This document shows, piece by piece, positions 8,623 through 17,125 of a stretch of DNA of 64,000 nt; the stretch's first letter is position 1; each line of letters starts with the position of its first letter. The translations under genes and the position numbers were made by a program. The stretch spans positions 1 to 64,000 of the forward strand of contig JAHHHZ010000019.1 in assembly GCA_019359095.1 (NCBI GenBank), read 5' to 3'. Source of the stretch: Pleurocapsa minor HA4230-MV1 (GTDB lineage: Bacteria > Cyanobacteriota > Cyanobacteriia > Cyanobacteriales > Xenococcaceae). The notes beneath the pieces were generated by a model. The model had not been told where the DNA came from. It did not search any database and saw nothing but the letters and a program-made list of their open reading frames with translations.

Positions 8623-10212
8623 ATGAAACAAGATTGGCAAAGTTTATCCCTCAAAGAGCAAATTGCTCAGATGATTATTGTCCGTGCTTCAGGTCATTTG
8701 TTCGATCATCAAATCCGTTATCCTGCTTGGGAAGCCAACAATCAGCAATTAAAAACCTGGCTGAGGGAGTTTAATCTGGGTGGTGTGATTCTGCTAGGTG
8801 GAAGTAGTGTTGAATTGCAGGCGCGATCGCAACAGTTGCAGAGTTGGGCAAATATACCCCTATTCATTGCTGCGGATATTGAAGAAGGGATTGGACAGCG
8901 TTTTCCTGGAGGGACTTGGTTTCCCCCGCCAATGGCATTAGGCAAGATTTATGAGCAGAATCCAGACTTAGCCCGACAATATGCGCATCAGATGGGAGAA
9001 GTAACGGCACAGGAAGCTTTAGCCGTCGGTATTAACTGGTTACTTGCTCCTGTGGTGGATGTTAATAATAATCCCGATAATCCCGCGATTAATATTCGCG
9101 CTTTTGGCGATCGCTCTGAAGTTGTAGCTGATTTAACTACGGCATTTATTCAAGGTGCTAAATCTACGGCTGTTTTAACCACCGCCAAGCATTTTCCTGG
9201 ACATGGGGATACCTCCACCGATTCTCATTTGGATTTACCTGCTTTGAATCATTCTGAGTCCAGATTAGCCACAGTTGAATTACCTCCTTTTCAGCAGGCG
9301 ATCGCGGCTGGGGTAGATAGTGTGATGACGGCTCATTTATTAATTGCTGCTTGGGATGCAAAGCTACCAGTCACTCTGTCGCAGAAAATTGTGAGCGAAA
9401 TTTTAAGAAATCGCCTCGGTTTTTCGGGTTTAGTCGTCACAGATGCGCTGATTATGGGGGGAATAACTAAATATGCGACTCCTGAAACAGTAGCAGTGAT
9501 GGCAGTTGAAGCAGGTACAGATATTTTATTAATGCCCGATCATCCAGAAGTAGCGATCGCTTCGATCTATGATGCAGTGCAAACTGGCAGGATTAAGCAA
9601 TCAAGAATTCAGGAGTCTTTAGCACGTATCTGGCAGGCTAAACAACAGGTTTTTGCTGATTCAACTACAATTACAGAATTGTCGAGCGATCGCGCTAGAT
9701 CTACCGTCAACTCGATCCTGAAAAATTCTCTACAACAAAGTAAGATATCAATAATTACTGATGCTCATGCACCAGGGCGTAATTTAATCGTGGTAGATGA
9801 TCTATTAACTGTAAATTACCTAGATATTAACTCTCCAGCAATTACTATTCCTCAAGAATACAATTATCAAAGGCAGCTTGTAGACAGCAATACTTTAGAC
9901 TGTATTTTATTAGATTCTCGTCCAACTCTACTACAAGTATTTATTCGTGGTAATCCCTTTCGCGGTAATGCAGGTTTAACTAATAAAACTAAAGCAATAT
10001 ATCAACAGTTAATTGCAAATCAACAAGTAGCTGGTATAGCAATTTACGGTAGTCCCTACGTCCTAGAATGGTTTAAAAGCATTATGGGATCGGATTTACC
10101 GTGGGTGTTTACTTATGGACAAATGCCACAGGCTCAGGCGATCGCTCTTAAGACTTTATTTGCTGATAATTCTCAGTCTTTAGAATTTCAATCTCCTAAT
10201 TTTGGGTTTTAG
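8623..10212 (+). CDS. nagZ: Beta-N-acetylhexosaminidase, glycoside hydrolase family 3
   Basis: GH3 enzyme that removes N-acetylglucosamine from muropeptide fragments during peptidoglycan recycling. Residues about 10-350 form the barrel; the hallmark KHFPGHGDTSTDSH carries the catalytic His-Asp dyad of NagZ-type enzymes, and the nucleophile Asp is expected in GLVVTDALIMGG. About 180 C-terminal residues form the second domain present in many cyanobacterial members, making the 529-residue protein longer than E. coli NagZ. The ATG at 8623 is chosen over the TTG directly before it. anmK, a later step of the same pathway, lies at 28836. Location (cytoplasm or periplasm) is not settled; no clear signal peptide is seen. 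Confidence 0.93.
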   Translation: MKQDWQSLSLKEQIAQMIIVRASGHLFDHQIRYPAWEANNQQLKTWLREFNLGGVILLGGSSVELQARSQQLQSWANIPLFIAADIEEGIGQRFPGGTWFPPPMALGKIYEQNPDLARQYAHQMGEVTAQEALAVGINWLLAPVVDVNNNPDNPAINIRAFGDRSEVVADLTTAFIQGAKSTAVLTTAKHFPGHGDTSTDSHLDLPALNHSESRLATVELPPFQQAIAAGVDSVMTAHLLIAAWDAKLPVTLSQKIVSEILRNRLGFSGLVVTDALIMGGITKYATPETVAVMAVEAGTDILLMPDHPEVAIASIYDAVQTGRIKQSRIQESLARIWQAKQQVFADSTTITELSSDRARSTVNSILKNSLQQSKISIITDAHAPGRNLIVVDDLLTVNYLDINSPAITIPQEYNYQRQLVDSNTLDCILLDSRPTLLQVFIRGNPFRGNAGLTNKTKAIYQQLIANQQVAGIAIYGSPYVLEWFKSIMGSDLPWVFTYGQMPQAQAIALKTLFADNSQSLEFQSPNFGF

Positions 10213-10469
10213 TTAAATTGTAAAATCGAACGAATATCGTAGCTTAAGTTGAATAAAAAATCATTATAAATGACCAGTATAAATCACTTGATATCCTGAC
10301 AAAGTGCTTAATCAAATCTTAACTTGCCATCGATTTTCCTAACATTAAAAAGCTAATGTAATTTTAGATACAGCAAGTAATAATATTTTTGCTAGCAGCA
10401 GTTTGGTTAATAGTTTATATTGATAGAAAGATTAATTTTAAAGCTATTTTATTTATACGGTAATACAAC

Positions 10470-10709
10470 ATGACTGCTACTACACAATCATACCCTTCTA
10501 CTATTTATTCTCTTGATACCCTTAAAGATGAAGCTCGCCAGCTAATCGAAACAGGCATTATTAGCCGTCAACAATCGATCTATACCCTGTGCAAATATAT
10601 TCCCGCTCGTGAGTGGGTTACAATTGAGTGTCAATTAGAAAGAGCTGACTATTTACTCAGAGATCCGATTGGTGATTTAGTTTCCTACGACAGCTGGGAA
10701 AACGACTAA
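10470..10709 (+). CDS. DUF4327 family small protein
   Basis: A 79-residue protein restricted to cyanobacteria, matching DUF4327 from memory of the family: YSLDTLKDEARQLIETGIISRQQSIYTLC, then the invariant YIPAREWVTIECQLE and LLRDPIGDLVSYDSWEND. Function is unknown. It has no signal peptide or membrane segment and stands alone. The ATG at 10470 gives the usual family length. Confidence 0.85.
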   Translation: MTATTQSYPSTIYSLDTLKDEARQLIETGIISRQQSIYTLCKYIPAREWVTIECQLERADYLLRDPIGDLVSYDSWEND

Positions 10710-10799
10710 ATACCACTTTGCTTTTACTTAAGTAGCGAGTAAGTTAACTAAATAAAGCAATACTAGACAATGTTAGGACGTTTTTTATTACTACCCACT

Positions 10800-10860
10800 A
10801 TCTATTTGCGAAGCTTATGCTAAAGCACTAGCTACGCGTCGTCCTTTAGGACTACCTACT
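10800..10860. repeat. Dispersed palindromic repeat, copy A (type 2 module)
   Basis: Contains GCTAAAGCACTAGCTACGCG and the palindrome GTCCTTTAGGAC. The CACTAGCT-CGCGTCG module recurs at 16380-16405 and 22108-22127, and the CCTTTAGG core recurs in all copies of this family in the window. It lies in the gap between the DUF4327 gene and the convergent pentapeptide gene. Confidence 0.7.
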
Positions 10861-10921
10861 ACCTTCGAGCCGATCACCCTCATTGTCTTAATCTAACTTT
10901 GTACGGCTATAATTACCCTAC

Positions 10922-12199
10922 TTAAGGCATTAACTGTTCTAGCTGGCTGCGCCAAATTTTAAGTTTTAGTGACAAAGGATATTCTGGGTTTTGAGTCCAA
11001 AAAATATATCCAGTAGCAGCTACAGCAGCTACAATTCCTATTAATAAAATACCTAGCCGATTTTTCGCTGGTTTTTGACTAGCTTTAGTCAGTTGAACTG
11101 GTGCAGTTTGAATATGCTGAATCTTTGTAGGGGTTGATGATCGGGCTATTATTTCTGGCTCAACTTCTAACTCAGTAACAGGTTGTGCTTTGACCATTAA
11201 ATTAGTCTGATGATTATTAAGAGTCGATAATTTAGTACGGCGATCGCTAATTATTGATTTAAGTTTAGTACCCTTAAGATTAGCCTGCTCTAGATCTACT
11301 CCACAAACATTTGCGCCAACTAAATCGCTATTAGTTAAGTTAGCATTGGTTAAATTACTATGACGTAGAATAGAGTTGCTGAGTTTGGCATTCGTCAAAT
11401 TCGCTTCCTCAAAGTTTACTCCTTGGAGATTAGCGTTACTCAAATCCGCACCACTGAGATTCTTTCTCGCTGCACCATAATTAACGATCTCCCAAACAGA
11501 ATACCATTTAGGATCGATCATCGTCTTTTGGCTAAATTTAGCTGTTTTAAAATTGGCAAATTTTAGTTCTGCATCCTTAAAATATGTGCCACAACACAAT
11601 GCACCAGCGAGATTAACCGCAGTCAGATTTGCTTGACTAAAATAAGCATTTCTCAAGTCCGCATTTTGCAAATTAGCCCCAGTTAAATCTACTTTATAAA
11701 GATAAGTATTACTCAAATTAGCGCTATTAAAATTGACGTTTAGCAGTTTAGTATTACTCAAATCAGCATTACTCAAATCAACTCGAAATAAATTAGAATT
11801 GCTGAGATCGATGCCAGAATAATTTTTTTTTGCAGTTTGACGATTGACAATTTCATGTACCTTGCGATACTTGGTTGCCATTATTGTTTTAGCATTAATA
11901 GTAGCTTGAGAAAAGATGGCATAATCTAAATTAGCTCCTTTAAAGTTAGTATCAAAAAGATTAGCGCCCAATAAATTAGCTTGCTCTAAATTAGCATTAG
12001 CTAACTGAGCATTACTTAAGTCTACCCGACTAAAATTAACCTGTTGAAGAATAGCCCCTTTTAGGTTAATTCCGCGAAGATTTAAATTAATTAGATTAGC
12101 TTGTGAAAGATCTGGTATAACTTGTTTGTGCATATCATACCAGCTATTCCAGGCTTCAACACCCTGCTTAATTAATGCCAAATGTTCTGAGTTTGCCAT
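10922..12199 (-). CDS. Pentapeptide-repeat protein with C-terminal membrane anchor
   Basis: 425 residues. From about residue 35 to 310 it is built of A(D/N)LXX pentapeptides (ANLINLNLRG, ADLSNTKLLN and many more) that fold as a right-handed square beta-helix. Two non-repeat inserts of similar sequence (KVHEIVNRQTAKKNYSG and SVWEIVNYGAARKNLSG) break the helix into three blocks. A low-complexity linker follows, then one transmembrane segment near residues 382-402 (GILLIGIVAAVAATGYIFW). The helix would face the cytoplasm or the lumen depending on topology. Function is unknown; such proteins are numerous in cyanobacteria. Monocistronic. Confidence 0.9.
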   Translation of the reverse strand: MANSEHLALIKQGVEAWNSWYDMHKQVIPDLSQANLINLNLRGINLKGAILQQVNFSRVDLSNAQLANANLEQANLLGANLFDTNFKGANLDYAIFSQATINAKTIMATKYRKVHEIVNRQTAKKNYSGIDLSNSNLFRVDLSNADLSNTKLLNVNFNSANLSNTYLYKVDLTGANLQNADLRNAYFSQANLTAVNLAGALCCGTYFKDAELKFANFKTAKFSQKTMIDPKWYSVWEIVNYGAARKNLSGADLSNANLQGVNFEEANLTNAKLSNSILRHSNLTNANLTNSDLVGANVCGVDLEQANLKGTKLKSIISDRRTKLSTLNNHQTNLMVKAQPVTELEVEPEIIARSSTPTKIQHIQTAPVQLTKASQKPAKNRLGILLIGIVAAVAATGYIFWTQNPEYPLSLKLKIWRSQLEQLMP

Positions 12200-12626
12200 G
12201 ATTAAAATTCCTTAATAAAACTTACTTATAAGCTACAATCTCTTTGAGTTTTTTAAAAATTTAAACATAATATGGTCATTAAATATTAAATATATATCGT
12301 AGTATGACAGCTTAATATTTACCACACTGTTAAAATAAGACACTTAAATTTTATCAACATTTATATTGTTAATTTAATATATAAGTTATCAATCAAGTGT
12401 GAAGTTTTAAATAAATGTCAACTGAGTAAAGTAAATTAAACTCAAGTATCGATCATCTACAATTAGTAAAGCTTTGCGTAAATAGTAAACAGCGCGCCAG
12501 ATATCGTAATAATTAAAAATTTGGATGAGTTACAAGCTCAAAGCATTGATATAATCGACCAACCAAGCAGTGTAACTATTGGGAATCGAAACTAGCGATC
12601 GCTCTAATGAATTTTTGCTGATATCT
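12200..12626. other. Gene-free AT-rich stretch
   Basis: Between two divergent starts (pentapeptide gene and GNAT gene). Very AT-rich, with several possible TATAAT-like boxes but no convincing promoter, RNA or repeat. It presumably holds both promoters. Confidence 0.5.
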
Positions 12627-13256
12627 ATGAATATTTTCCTAGAAACTGACCGCTTAATTTTACGCAAATTGACTCAAGATGATCTAGACAATTTAGTCCA
12701 ATTAGATAGCGATCCTGAAGTAATGCGATTTATTAATGGTGGCATTGCGACTACAAGAGAAGCAATCGCCAATGAATTTTTACCCTACGCAACAGGCTAT
12801 TACAAAAAATCTTCAGATTTGGGTTTCTGGGCAATAGTTGAACGACAAAACCAAGAATTTGTTGGTTGGATATTTTTACGTCCTGAAATTGATTTTAAAT
12901 TACTACAACAGCTAAATCTTGCTGAACCAGATGCAGTGGAATTAGGCTATCGTCTTCGTCAACCAAGTTGGAACAAAGGCTACACTACCGAAGTTGCGCA
13001 AGCATTAATCGATAAAAGCTTTACTGACTCTGATATTAATAAAATAAGTGCCTGGGCTTTAACTGAAAATAAGGCTTCGACAAAAGTAATGCAAAAGGTG
13101 GGTTTAAAATTGCAGCAAGAATATCTTGTCACTGCGGATCTGCTACCGCCAAGTTTATTAGAAAATTCTTTGATTCAAAACTTATTAGATCGCCAGTTAG
13201 TTAAGTATCAAATAGACAAAACTACTTGGAACTTGAAACAATTTTATCTAGCTTAA
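12627..13256 (+). CDS. GNAT-family N-acetyltransferase, RimJ/RimL type
   Basis: About 209 residues. The N-terminus LETDRLILRKLTQDDLDNL is the classic start of the RimJ/RimL acetyltransferase group, and the acetyl-CoA site corresponds to RLRQPSWNKGYTTEVAQALI, with the later AWALTENKASTKVMQKVG motif. These enzymes acetylate protein N-termini or small amines, but the substrate cannot be predicted. ATG 12627 begins at the family start; an upstream TTG at 12579 would add 16 non-conserved residues. The last 40 residues are not family-typical. The AraC gene follows on the same strand. Confidence 0.88.
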   Translation: MNIFLETDRLILRKLTQDDLDNLVQLDSDPEVMRFINGGIATTREAIANEFLPYATGYYKKSSDLGFWAIVERQNQEFVGWIFLRPEIDFKLLQQLNLAEPDAVELGYRLRQPSWNKGYTTEVAQALIDKSFTDSDINKISAWALTENKASTKVMQKVGLKLQQEYLVTADLLPPSLLENSLIQNLLDRQLVKYQIDKTTWNLKQFYLA

Positions 13257-13351
13257 AAAACTTGAAAATATATATCTAATTGCCGTTAAATATAATAAAA
13301 TATTGCTTTTTAATGACAAAAATGACAAAAATTAAATTGGGTAATTAATTG

Positions 13352-14194
13352 ATGTCAACTAACATCTCAACTCCATCTTTGTTGACTTCTAGCGATCGAG
13401 CAAATTGGACGGGAGTATCTTTAGAACATTATCTGTATCCAGCTTACGAAACTCCAGAACATACACTTAACGAGCATCACATTTGTCTTTATGTTGGTAA
13501 ACCTTTAATTTACGAACAGGTTGTCAATGGCAAGTTGCGATCGCTTAATTGTATTTACGGCGATATGGTAATTTATCCTGCTGGTTTAACCCAAAAACTC
13601 AGTTGGAATAAAAACGCAGAAATTATTCAGTTAGATATCAATCCAGCATTACTAACTCAAGCCTGCCAAGATGCACCGCGATCGCACAAGCTCGAACTTA
13701 TTCCTCAGTATGGCATTAGAGATAATTTAGTTCAACAGTTACTTTTTACTTTGCTGGGAGAATTGCAATCTGGCTCAAACAACAGTTTGTATACCGAGTC
13801 ACTGCATAATACTCTCTGTCTGCATCTGCTGAAACACTACACTACATTCCAAACCGAGATTAATTACAGCGATGATCCTCTACCACCTTATCTACATCGA
13901 CGGTTAGATGAATATATTCAGGCAAATTTAGCAGAAAATATTACTCTAGCGGATATGGCTCAAGTAACTAGTTTAAGTATCTCCCACCTGACCAAACTAT
14001 TTAGGCAAACTCAAGGAATTTCTCTATATCAGTACGTTATTCACTGTCGCATTGCTAGAGCTAAACAATTATTAAAACACCAACAATTAACTATTGCTGA
14101 AATTGCTACTCAAGTAGGATTTGCCGATCAAAGTCATCTGACTCATCACTTCAAGCGTCATGTCGGTGTAACCCCCAAAGCTTTTCGACTTTAA
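13352..14194 (+). CDS. AraC-family transcriptional regulator
   Basis: 280 residues. The N-terminal part (1-165) is a cupin-like sensor region without recognisable ligand residues; the C-terminal 100 residues are the double helix-turn-helix DNA-binding domain (NITLADMAQVTSLSISHLTK, IAEIATQVGFADQSHLTHHF, HVGVTPKAF). The ATG at 13352 is preferred over the TTG immediately before it. A small membrane protein and a P450 follow on the same strand within 600 bases and are plausible targets, which is inference from position only. Confidence 0.93.
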   Translation: MSTNISTPSLLTSSDRANWTGVSLEHYLYPAYETPEHTLNEHHICLYVGKPLIYEQVVNGKLRSLNCIYGDMVIYPAGLTQKLSWNKNAEIIQLDINPALLTQACQDAPRSHKLELIPQYGIRDNLVQQLLFTLLGELQSGSNNSLYTESLHNTLCLHLLKHYTTFQTEINYSDDPLPPYLHRRLDEYIQANLAENITLADMAQVTSLSISHLTKLFRQTQGISLYQYVIHCRIARAKQLLKHQQLTIAEIATQVGFADQSHLTHHFKRHVGVTPKAFRL

Positions 14195-14288
14195 AGCAGA
14201 ATCTTCTAAAATAAGCAAAATCTACAATATTTATCGACACTTCATCTCCTAACCTGTAAACAAATCAAATCAACAGGAGATGCAAATC

Positions 14289-14345
14289 ATGTCAATTGAA
14301 CAAAATAAAGCGATCGCGATTAGGAGTTTATTATGCTTCGTTTAG
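14289..14345 (+). CDS. Possible 18-residue leader peptide overlapping the next gene
   Basis: ATG at 14289 has a strong ribosome site (CAGGAGATG) and encodes MSIEQNKAIAIRSLLCFV, stopping at 14345 after overlapping the start of the membrane-protein gene (14333) by 13 bases. The N-terminus resembles that of SnoaL-type cyclases, so it could be a remnant of such a gene whose body is gone, or a leader for translational coupling. No direct support for expression. Confidence 0.3.
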   Translation: MSIEQNKAIAIRSLLCFV

Positions 14346-14722
14346 CTGGTTGGTGGTGGATTGGAGTAAGTGCGCTTCATGCTTTGGGGGGAATAATTTT
14401 ATATTATTCTCAATGGCAAGAAATAGCTCAGGCTGGTTGGTTCAATGTTGTAGCACCAGAGCCATTTACACCAATATTTTCTCGCGAGACTGCCTTTTGG
14501 TTTATCTTGCTTTCGCCTTTTATTTATCTTGTGGGAGAATTATGTCTTTGGGCGCATCGTCAAAAGTTAACTTTGCCAATTTCTGTAGGGATAATTTTGC
14601 TAATTACCATGTCAATCGCGTTATTCTTTATGCCTATATCTGGTTTTTGGCTGGGACTACCGCCAAGTATAATGATGCTCTACTCATCAAAAATATTTCA
14701 ACGTCAAAATAGCAGTGTTTAA
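14333..14722 (+). CDS. Four-helix membrane protein, DUF6463-like
   Basis: 129 residues with four hydrophobic segments (about 5-25, 47-67, 78-98 and 101-117) and short loops. The start LAGWWWIGVSALHALGG resembles small membrane proteins of the DUF6463 type; assignment is from memory and tentative. Function unknown. GGAG lies at the right distance before ATG 14333. The overlapping reading in another frame from 14296 is a shadow. It is placed between the AraC regulator and the P450. Confidence 0.7.
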   Translation: MLRLAGWWWIGVSALHALGGIILYYSQWQEIAQAGWFNVVAPEPFTPIFSRETAFWFILLSPFIYLVGELCLWAHRQKLTLPISVGIILLITMSIALFFMPISGFWLGLPPSIMMLYSSKIFQRQNSSV

Positions 14723-14768
14723 TTTCGCTAAAATCGATACTTAGTGCAATTAAATAAGCGATCGCCAT
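14712..14768 (+). repeat. P450 leader sequence, copy 1 of a duplicated segment
   Basis: The 57 bases before the P450 start (GTTTAATTTCGCT, AAATCGAT, ATTAAATAAGCGATCGC) recur at 16508-16563 with roughly 85% identity and one gap. Both copies end in the HIP1 octamer. The second copy lies beyond the P450 gene, so the leader was duplicated around it, or both derive from a mobile repeat. Confidence 0.7.
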
Positions 14769-14769
14769 T

Positions 14770-16281
14770 ATGAATACTATCCCTACAGTAAAAAGCACTT
14801 CTGGTTTGCTGAGAGCCTTTCGTCAAGTAAATGCAATTTTGCGTCCTGTGGAATTTATGGAACGGCGCAGCCAAAAATACGGTGATTTTTATCAGGTAAC
14901 GTTTAAAAATTCGCCACCAACTATTATGACCTCTAATCCTCAAGCGATCGAGGAAATTTTAACCGCTTCTGCCGATAAGTTTGATGTCGGTCGTGGTAAT
15001 AAAATGCTGAGTTTTTTGGTGGGAGATAATTCTTTACTGTTGTTGGATGGTAAAACCCATAAGCGTCGCCGAAAGTTATTGATCCCACCATTTCACGGTG
15101 AATCATTACACCGATGTAGCCAGCAAATAGTTGAAATAACTAATAAAGCAAGCGATCGCCTAGAGGTTAATCAACCATTTAAAGTCCGTTCTTTAACCCA
15201 AGAAATTACGATGCGAGTAATTCTAAGCGTGGTGTTTGGCATTGATTCGGGGACGCGATACGACCGCCTGAGAGAATTATTAACCAACCTACTAGATACA
15301 TTTAATAACCCATTAAATTCCAGTCTCATATTTTTTACTTGGTTACAACAAGACTGGGGTAAATATAGTCCTTGGGGTCGTTTTCTACTGATTAAACAAG
15401 AAATTAGAGAGTTAATCTATGCCGAAATAAAAGATAGACGAGAAGCGATTCAGCGCGGTGACGCGACGTTAGGAGCTAATCCTTTAGGACTTGGGGGTTT
15501 CCACCCAACTAAGCGGTGCAAGCCCCATGAGCGATATGCGGAGCGGTATCCTTTAGGACTGAATCAAGAAGCGATCGCTACTAATAAATTAGAGTACCGT
15601 GATATCTTAAGTTTATTGCTGATGGCAACAGATGAAACGGGCGAAGGAATGAGCGATGAAGAACTCCACGATGAGCTTATTACCCTGTTGTTTGCTGGAC
15701 ATGAAACTACCGCCTCAGCTTTGGCTTGGCTGTTTTACTGGATTCATTATCTACCCGAAGTCAAAGAAAAGCTACAGCAAGAGTTAGATTCATTAGGAGA
15801 CAATACTGATTATCAAGCGATCGCCAATCTACCCTATTTAAATGCAGTTATTTGTGAAACCCTACGTATTTATCCCATCGCTGCGGGAACTTTTGCTCGC
15901 GTTTTGACTCAACCCATGTCAATTATGGATTGTGATTTTCAGACCAATACTTGGTTTCTGATCTCAATTTATAATTTACATCATCAGGAAGCTTTATATC
16001 CCAATGCCAATCAATTTAATCCCGAAAGATTTTTAACCAAAAGTTATTCTAATTATGAATATCTGCCTTTTGGTGGTGGCAATCGTCGCTGTATTGGTTC
16101 AGCACTAGCATTACTAGAAATGAAATTAGTCACCGCAACTATATTATCTCGCTGTCAACTAGAACTAACGAATAAACGTCAAATGTTACCCGTACGTCGT
16201 GGTTTGACTCTCGCGCCACCAGCTTCTTTTAAAATGACTCTTGCAGCCAAGAAAGTTGCAAAGAGTTTAGAACTTGTCTGA
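14770..16281 (+). CDS. Cytochrome P450, CYP110-like, with an in-frame repeat insertion
   Basis: 503 residues. P450 hallmarks are intact: C-helix region GDNSLLLLDGKTHKRRRKLL, I-helix FAGHETTA, K-helix ETLR (ExxR), PERF, and the heme loop FGGGNRRCIG with the axial Cys. The sequence follows the cyanobacterial CYP110 family, thought to oxidise fatty acids or terpenes; the substrate is unknown. Residues about 231-265 (DATLGANPLGLGG to YPLGLN) have no counterpart in the family, where the ERR helix leads quickly into RDILSLLL. The DNA for this stretch is a copy of the dispersed palindromic repeat. Reading frame is kept, so the enzyme may still be active with an extra surface loop in the G-H region. 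ATG 14770 follows a HIP1 octamer. Confidence 0.93.
   Translation: MNTIPTVKSTSGLLRAFRQVNAILRPVEFMERRSQKYGDFYQVTFKNSPPTIMTSNPQAIEEILTASADKFDVGRGNKMLSFLVGDNSLLLLDGKTHKRRRKLLIPPFHGESLHRCSQQIVEITNKASDRLEVNQPFKVRSLTQEITMRVILSVVFGIDSGTRYDRLRELLTNLLDTFNNPLNSSLIFFTWLQQDWGKYSPWGRFLLIKQEIRELIYAEIKDRREAIQRGDATLGANPLGLGGFHPTKRCKPHERYAERYPLGLNQEAIATNKLEYRDILSLLLMATDETGEGMSDEELHDELITLLFAGHETTASALAWLFYWIHYLPEVKEKLQQELDSLGDNTDYQAIANLPYLNAVICETLRIYPIAAGTFARVLTQPMSIMDCDFQTNTWFLISIYNLHHQEALYPNANQFNPERFLTKSYSNYEYLPFGGGNRRCIGSALALLEMKLVTATILSRCQLELTNKRQMLPVRRGLTLAPPASFKMTLAAKKVAKSLELV
15461..15561. repeat. Dispersed palindromic repeat, copy inside the P450 gene
   Basis: About 100 bases inside the coding sequence. 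GATATGCGGAGCGGTAT followed by CCTTTAGG (15533-15557) differs at only two positions from the intergenic copies at 19558-19582, 22085-22110 and 28523-28547. A CCTTTAGGAC half also occurs at 15481-15490, giving an overall inverted pair. Its length keeps the reading frame open. Confidence 0.85.
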
Positions 16282-16331
16282 TAAAGCAGTGAAATTAACT
16301 TTTCTAACTTTCATACAAAAATGCGATTAGG

Positions 16332-16425
16332 CTCCCCTAAAGGATATGCGTAGCGGTATCTCCAACTATGCGAGACAAGTGCTTTAGCACTAGCTCCGCG
16401 TCGCGCCTACCCTTCGGATCGCACT
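16332..16425. repeat. Dispersed palindromic repeat, copy B (both modules)
   Basis: CCCTAAAGGATATGCGTAGC GGTAT (type 1 module, left half) is followed after 12 bases by GTGCTTTAGCACTAGCT and CCGCGTCGC (type 2 module). It starts 50 bases after the P450 stop codon. With the duplicated leader copy at 16508 it fills most of the 347-base gap before the next gene. Confidence 0.8.
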
Positions 16426-16507
16426 TTCGAGTCTTATGTTAAGTTCATGACTTAATCTCAGTTAATAGACAGACAACCCGTTAAAACAAAATATAGTATT
16501 ACTCATG

Positions 16508-16563
16508 GCAATGTTTGATTTCGCTCAAATCGATATTGGTGCCATTAAATAAGCGATCGCTAT
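16508..16563 (+). repeat. Duplicated P450 leader, copy 2
   Basis: Matches 14712-14768 (GATTTCGCT, AAATCGATATT, CCATTAAATAAGCGATCGC) but is not followed by a start codon for a large gene. A short protein begins 65 bases later. Confidence 0.65.
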
Positions 16564-16628
16564 CTTCAATATTGAGCAATTGGGGCATAACTTATAATAA
16601 TCAGTGTTTGAAAGCTGAGAATAAAACT

Positions 16629-16808
16629 ATGACCGACAAAGCAAGTTCGTTACAAAATAATTATCATCTTGCTCCAATAAACATTGCCAAAATGAAAGCT
16701 CCTTTAAACGATCCAATTATGGCTGAATTTGCCAATGCACTAGACGAAAAAGCCAAACTAGAGTTATCGAACTTGATGGCACTGTTAACAAAGTTTTTAC
16801 GAGCTTAA
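16629..16808 (+). CDS. Small hypothetical protein, 59 residues
   Basis: Starts at ATG 16629 (MTDKASSLQNNYHLAPINIA) and ends with a predicted amphipathic helix, EFANALDEKAKLELSNLMAL. No membrane segment, signal or known domain. A longer reading from 16515 would run through the duplicated leader sequence and is rejected. Codon use is ordinary, but no family was recognised. It could be a real cyanobacterial small protein. Confidence 0.45.
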   Translation: MTDKASSLQNNYHLAPINIAKMKAPLNDPIMAEFANALDEKAKLELSNLMALLTKFLRA

Positions 16809-16904
16809 TGGATCTCTGTGGCGATCGCAAAGTTCAAGAATCGGATTTAGGATTACTTCTCTTTACTTTGTAATCAACCCGATCAGCCGCTGCAAGTCGT
16901 TAGA

Positions 16905-16965
16905 CTCAGCTAGTCCTTTAAGACTAACTAGGTGTCGCCCTAAAGGATTACCTTTAGGGCCAGAG
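16905..16965. repeat. Dispersed palindromic repeat, copy C (degenerate)
   Basis: Contains CTAGTCCTTTAAGACTA, then GTGTCGCCCTAAAGGATTAC and CCTTTAGGGC. The CCCTAAAGG and CCTTTAGGG arms form a short hairpin. It lies in the 317-base gap between the small protein and the UXS gene; nothing else is seen there. Confidence 0.7.
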
Positions 16966-17125
16966 GCGAGGGTCTTCTTTTGGAAGAAAGATAAAAAACA
17001 GGTGAAATTTAGCTGGATGTAGATGAATTTTTAGCAAGCTAAGTCTTTTTACTTAGTTAAAGATCGCAAATCAGGCACGGTTAGTTTAAGATTGTTCTTG
17101 AAATAATTTAAAGTTAAATTTACAA

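Noticed and set aside
14296-14712. 138-residue reading overlapping the small membrane protein
   Set aside because: Shadow frame; the protein at 14333 has the ribosome site and membrane-helix pattern.
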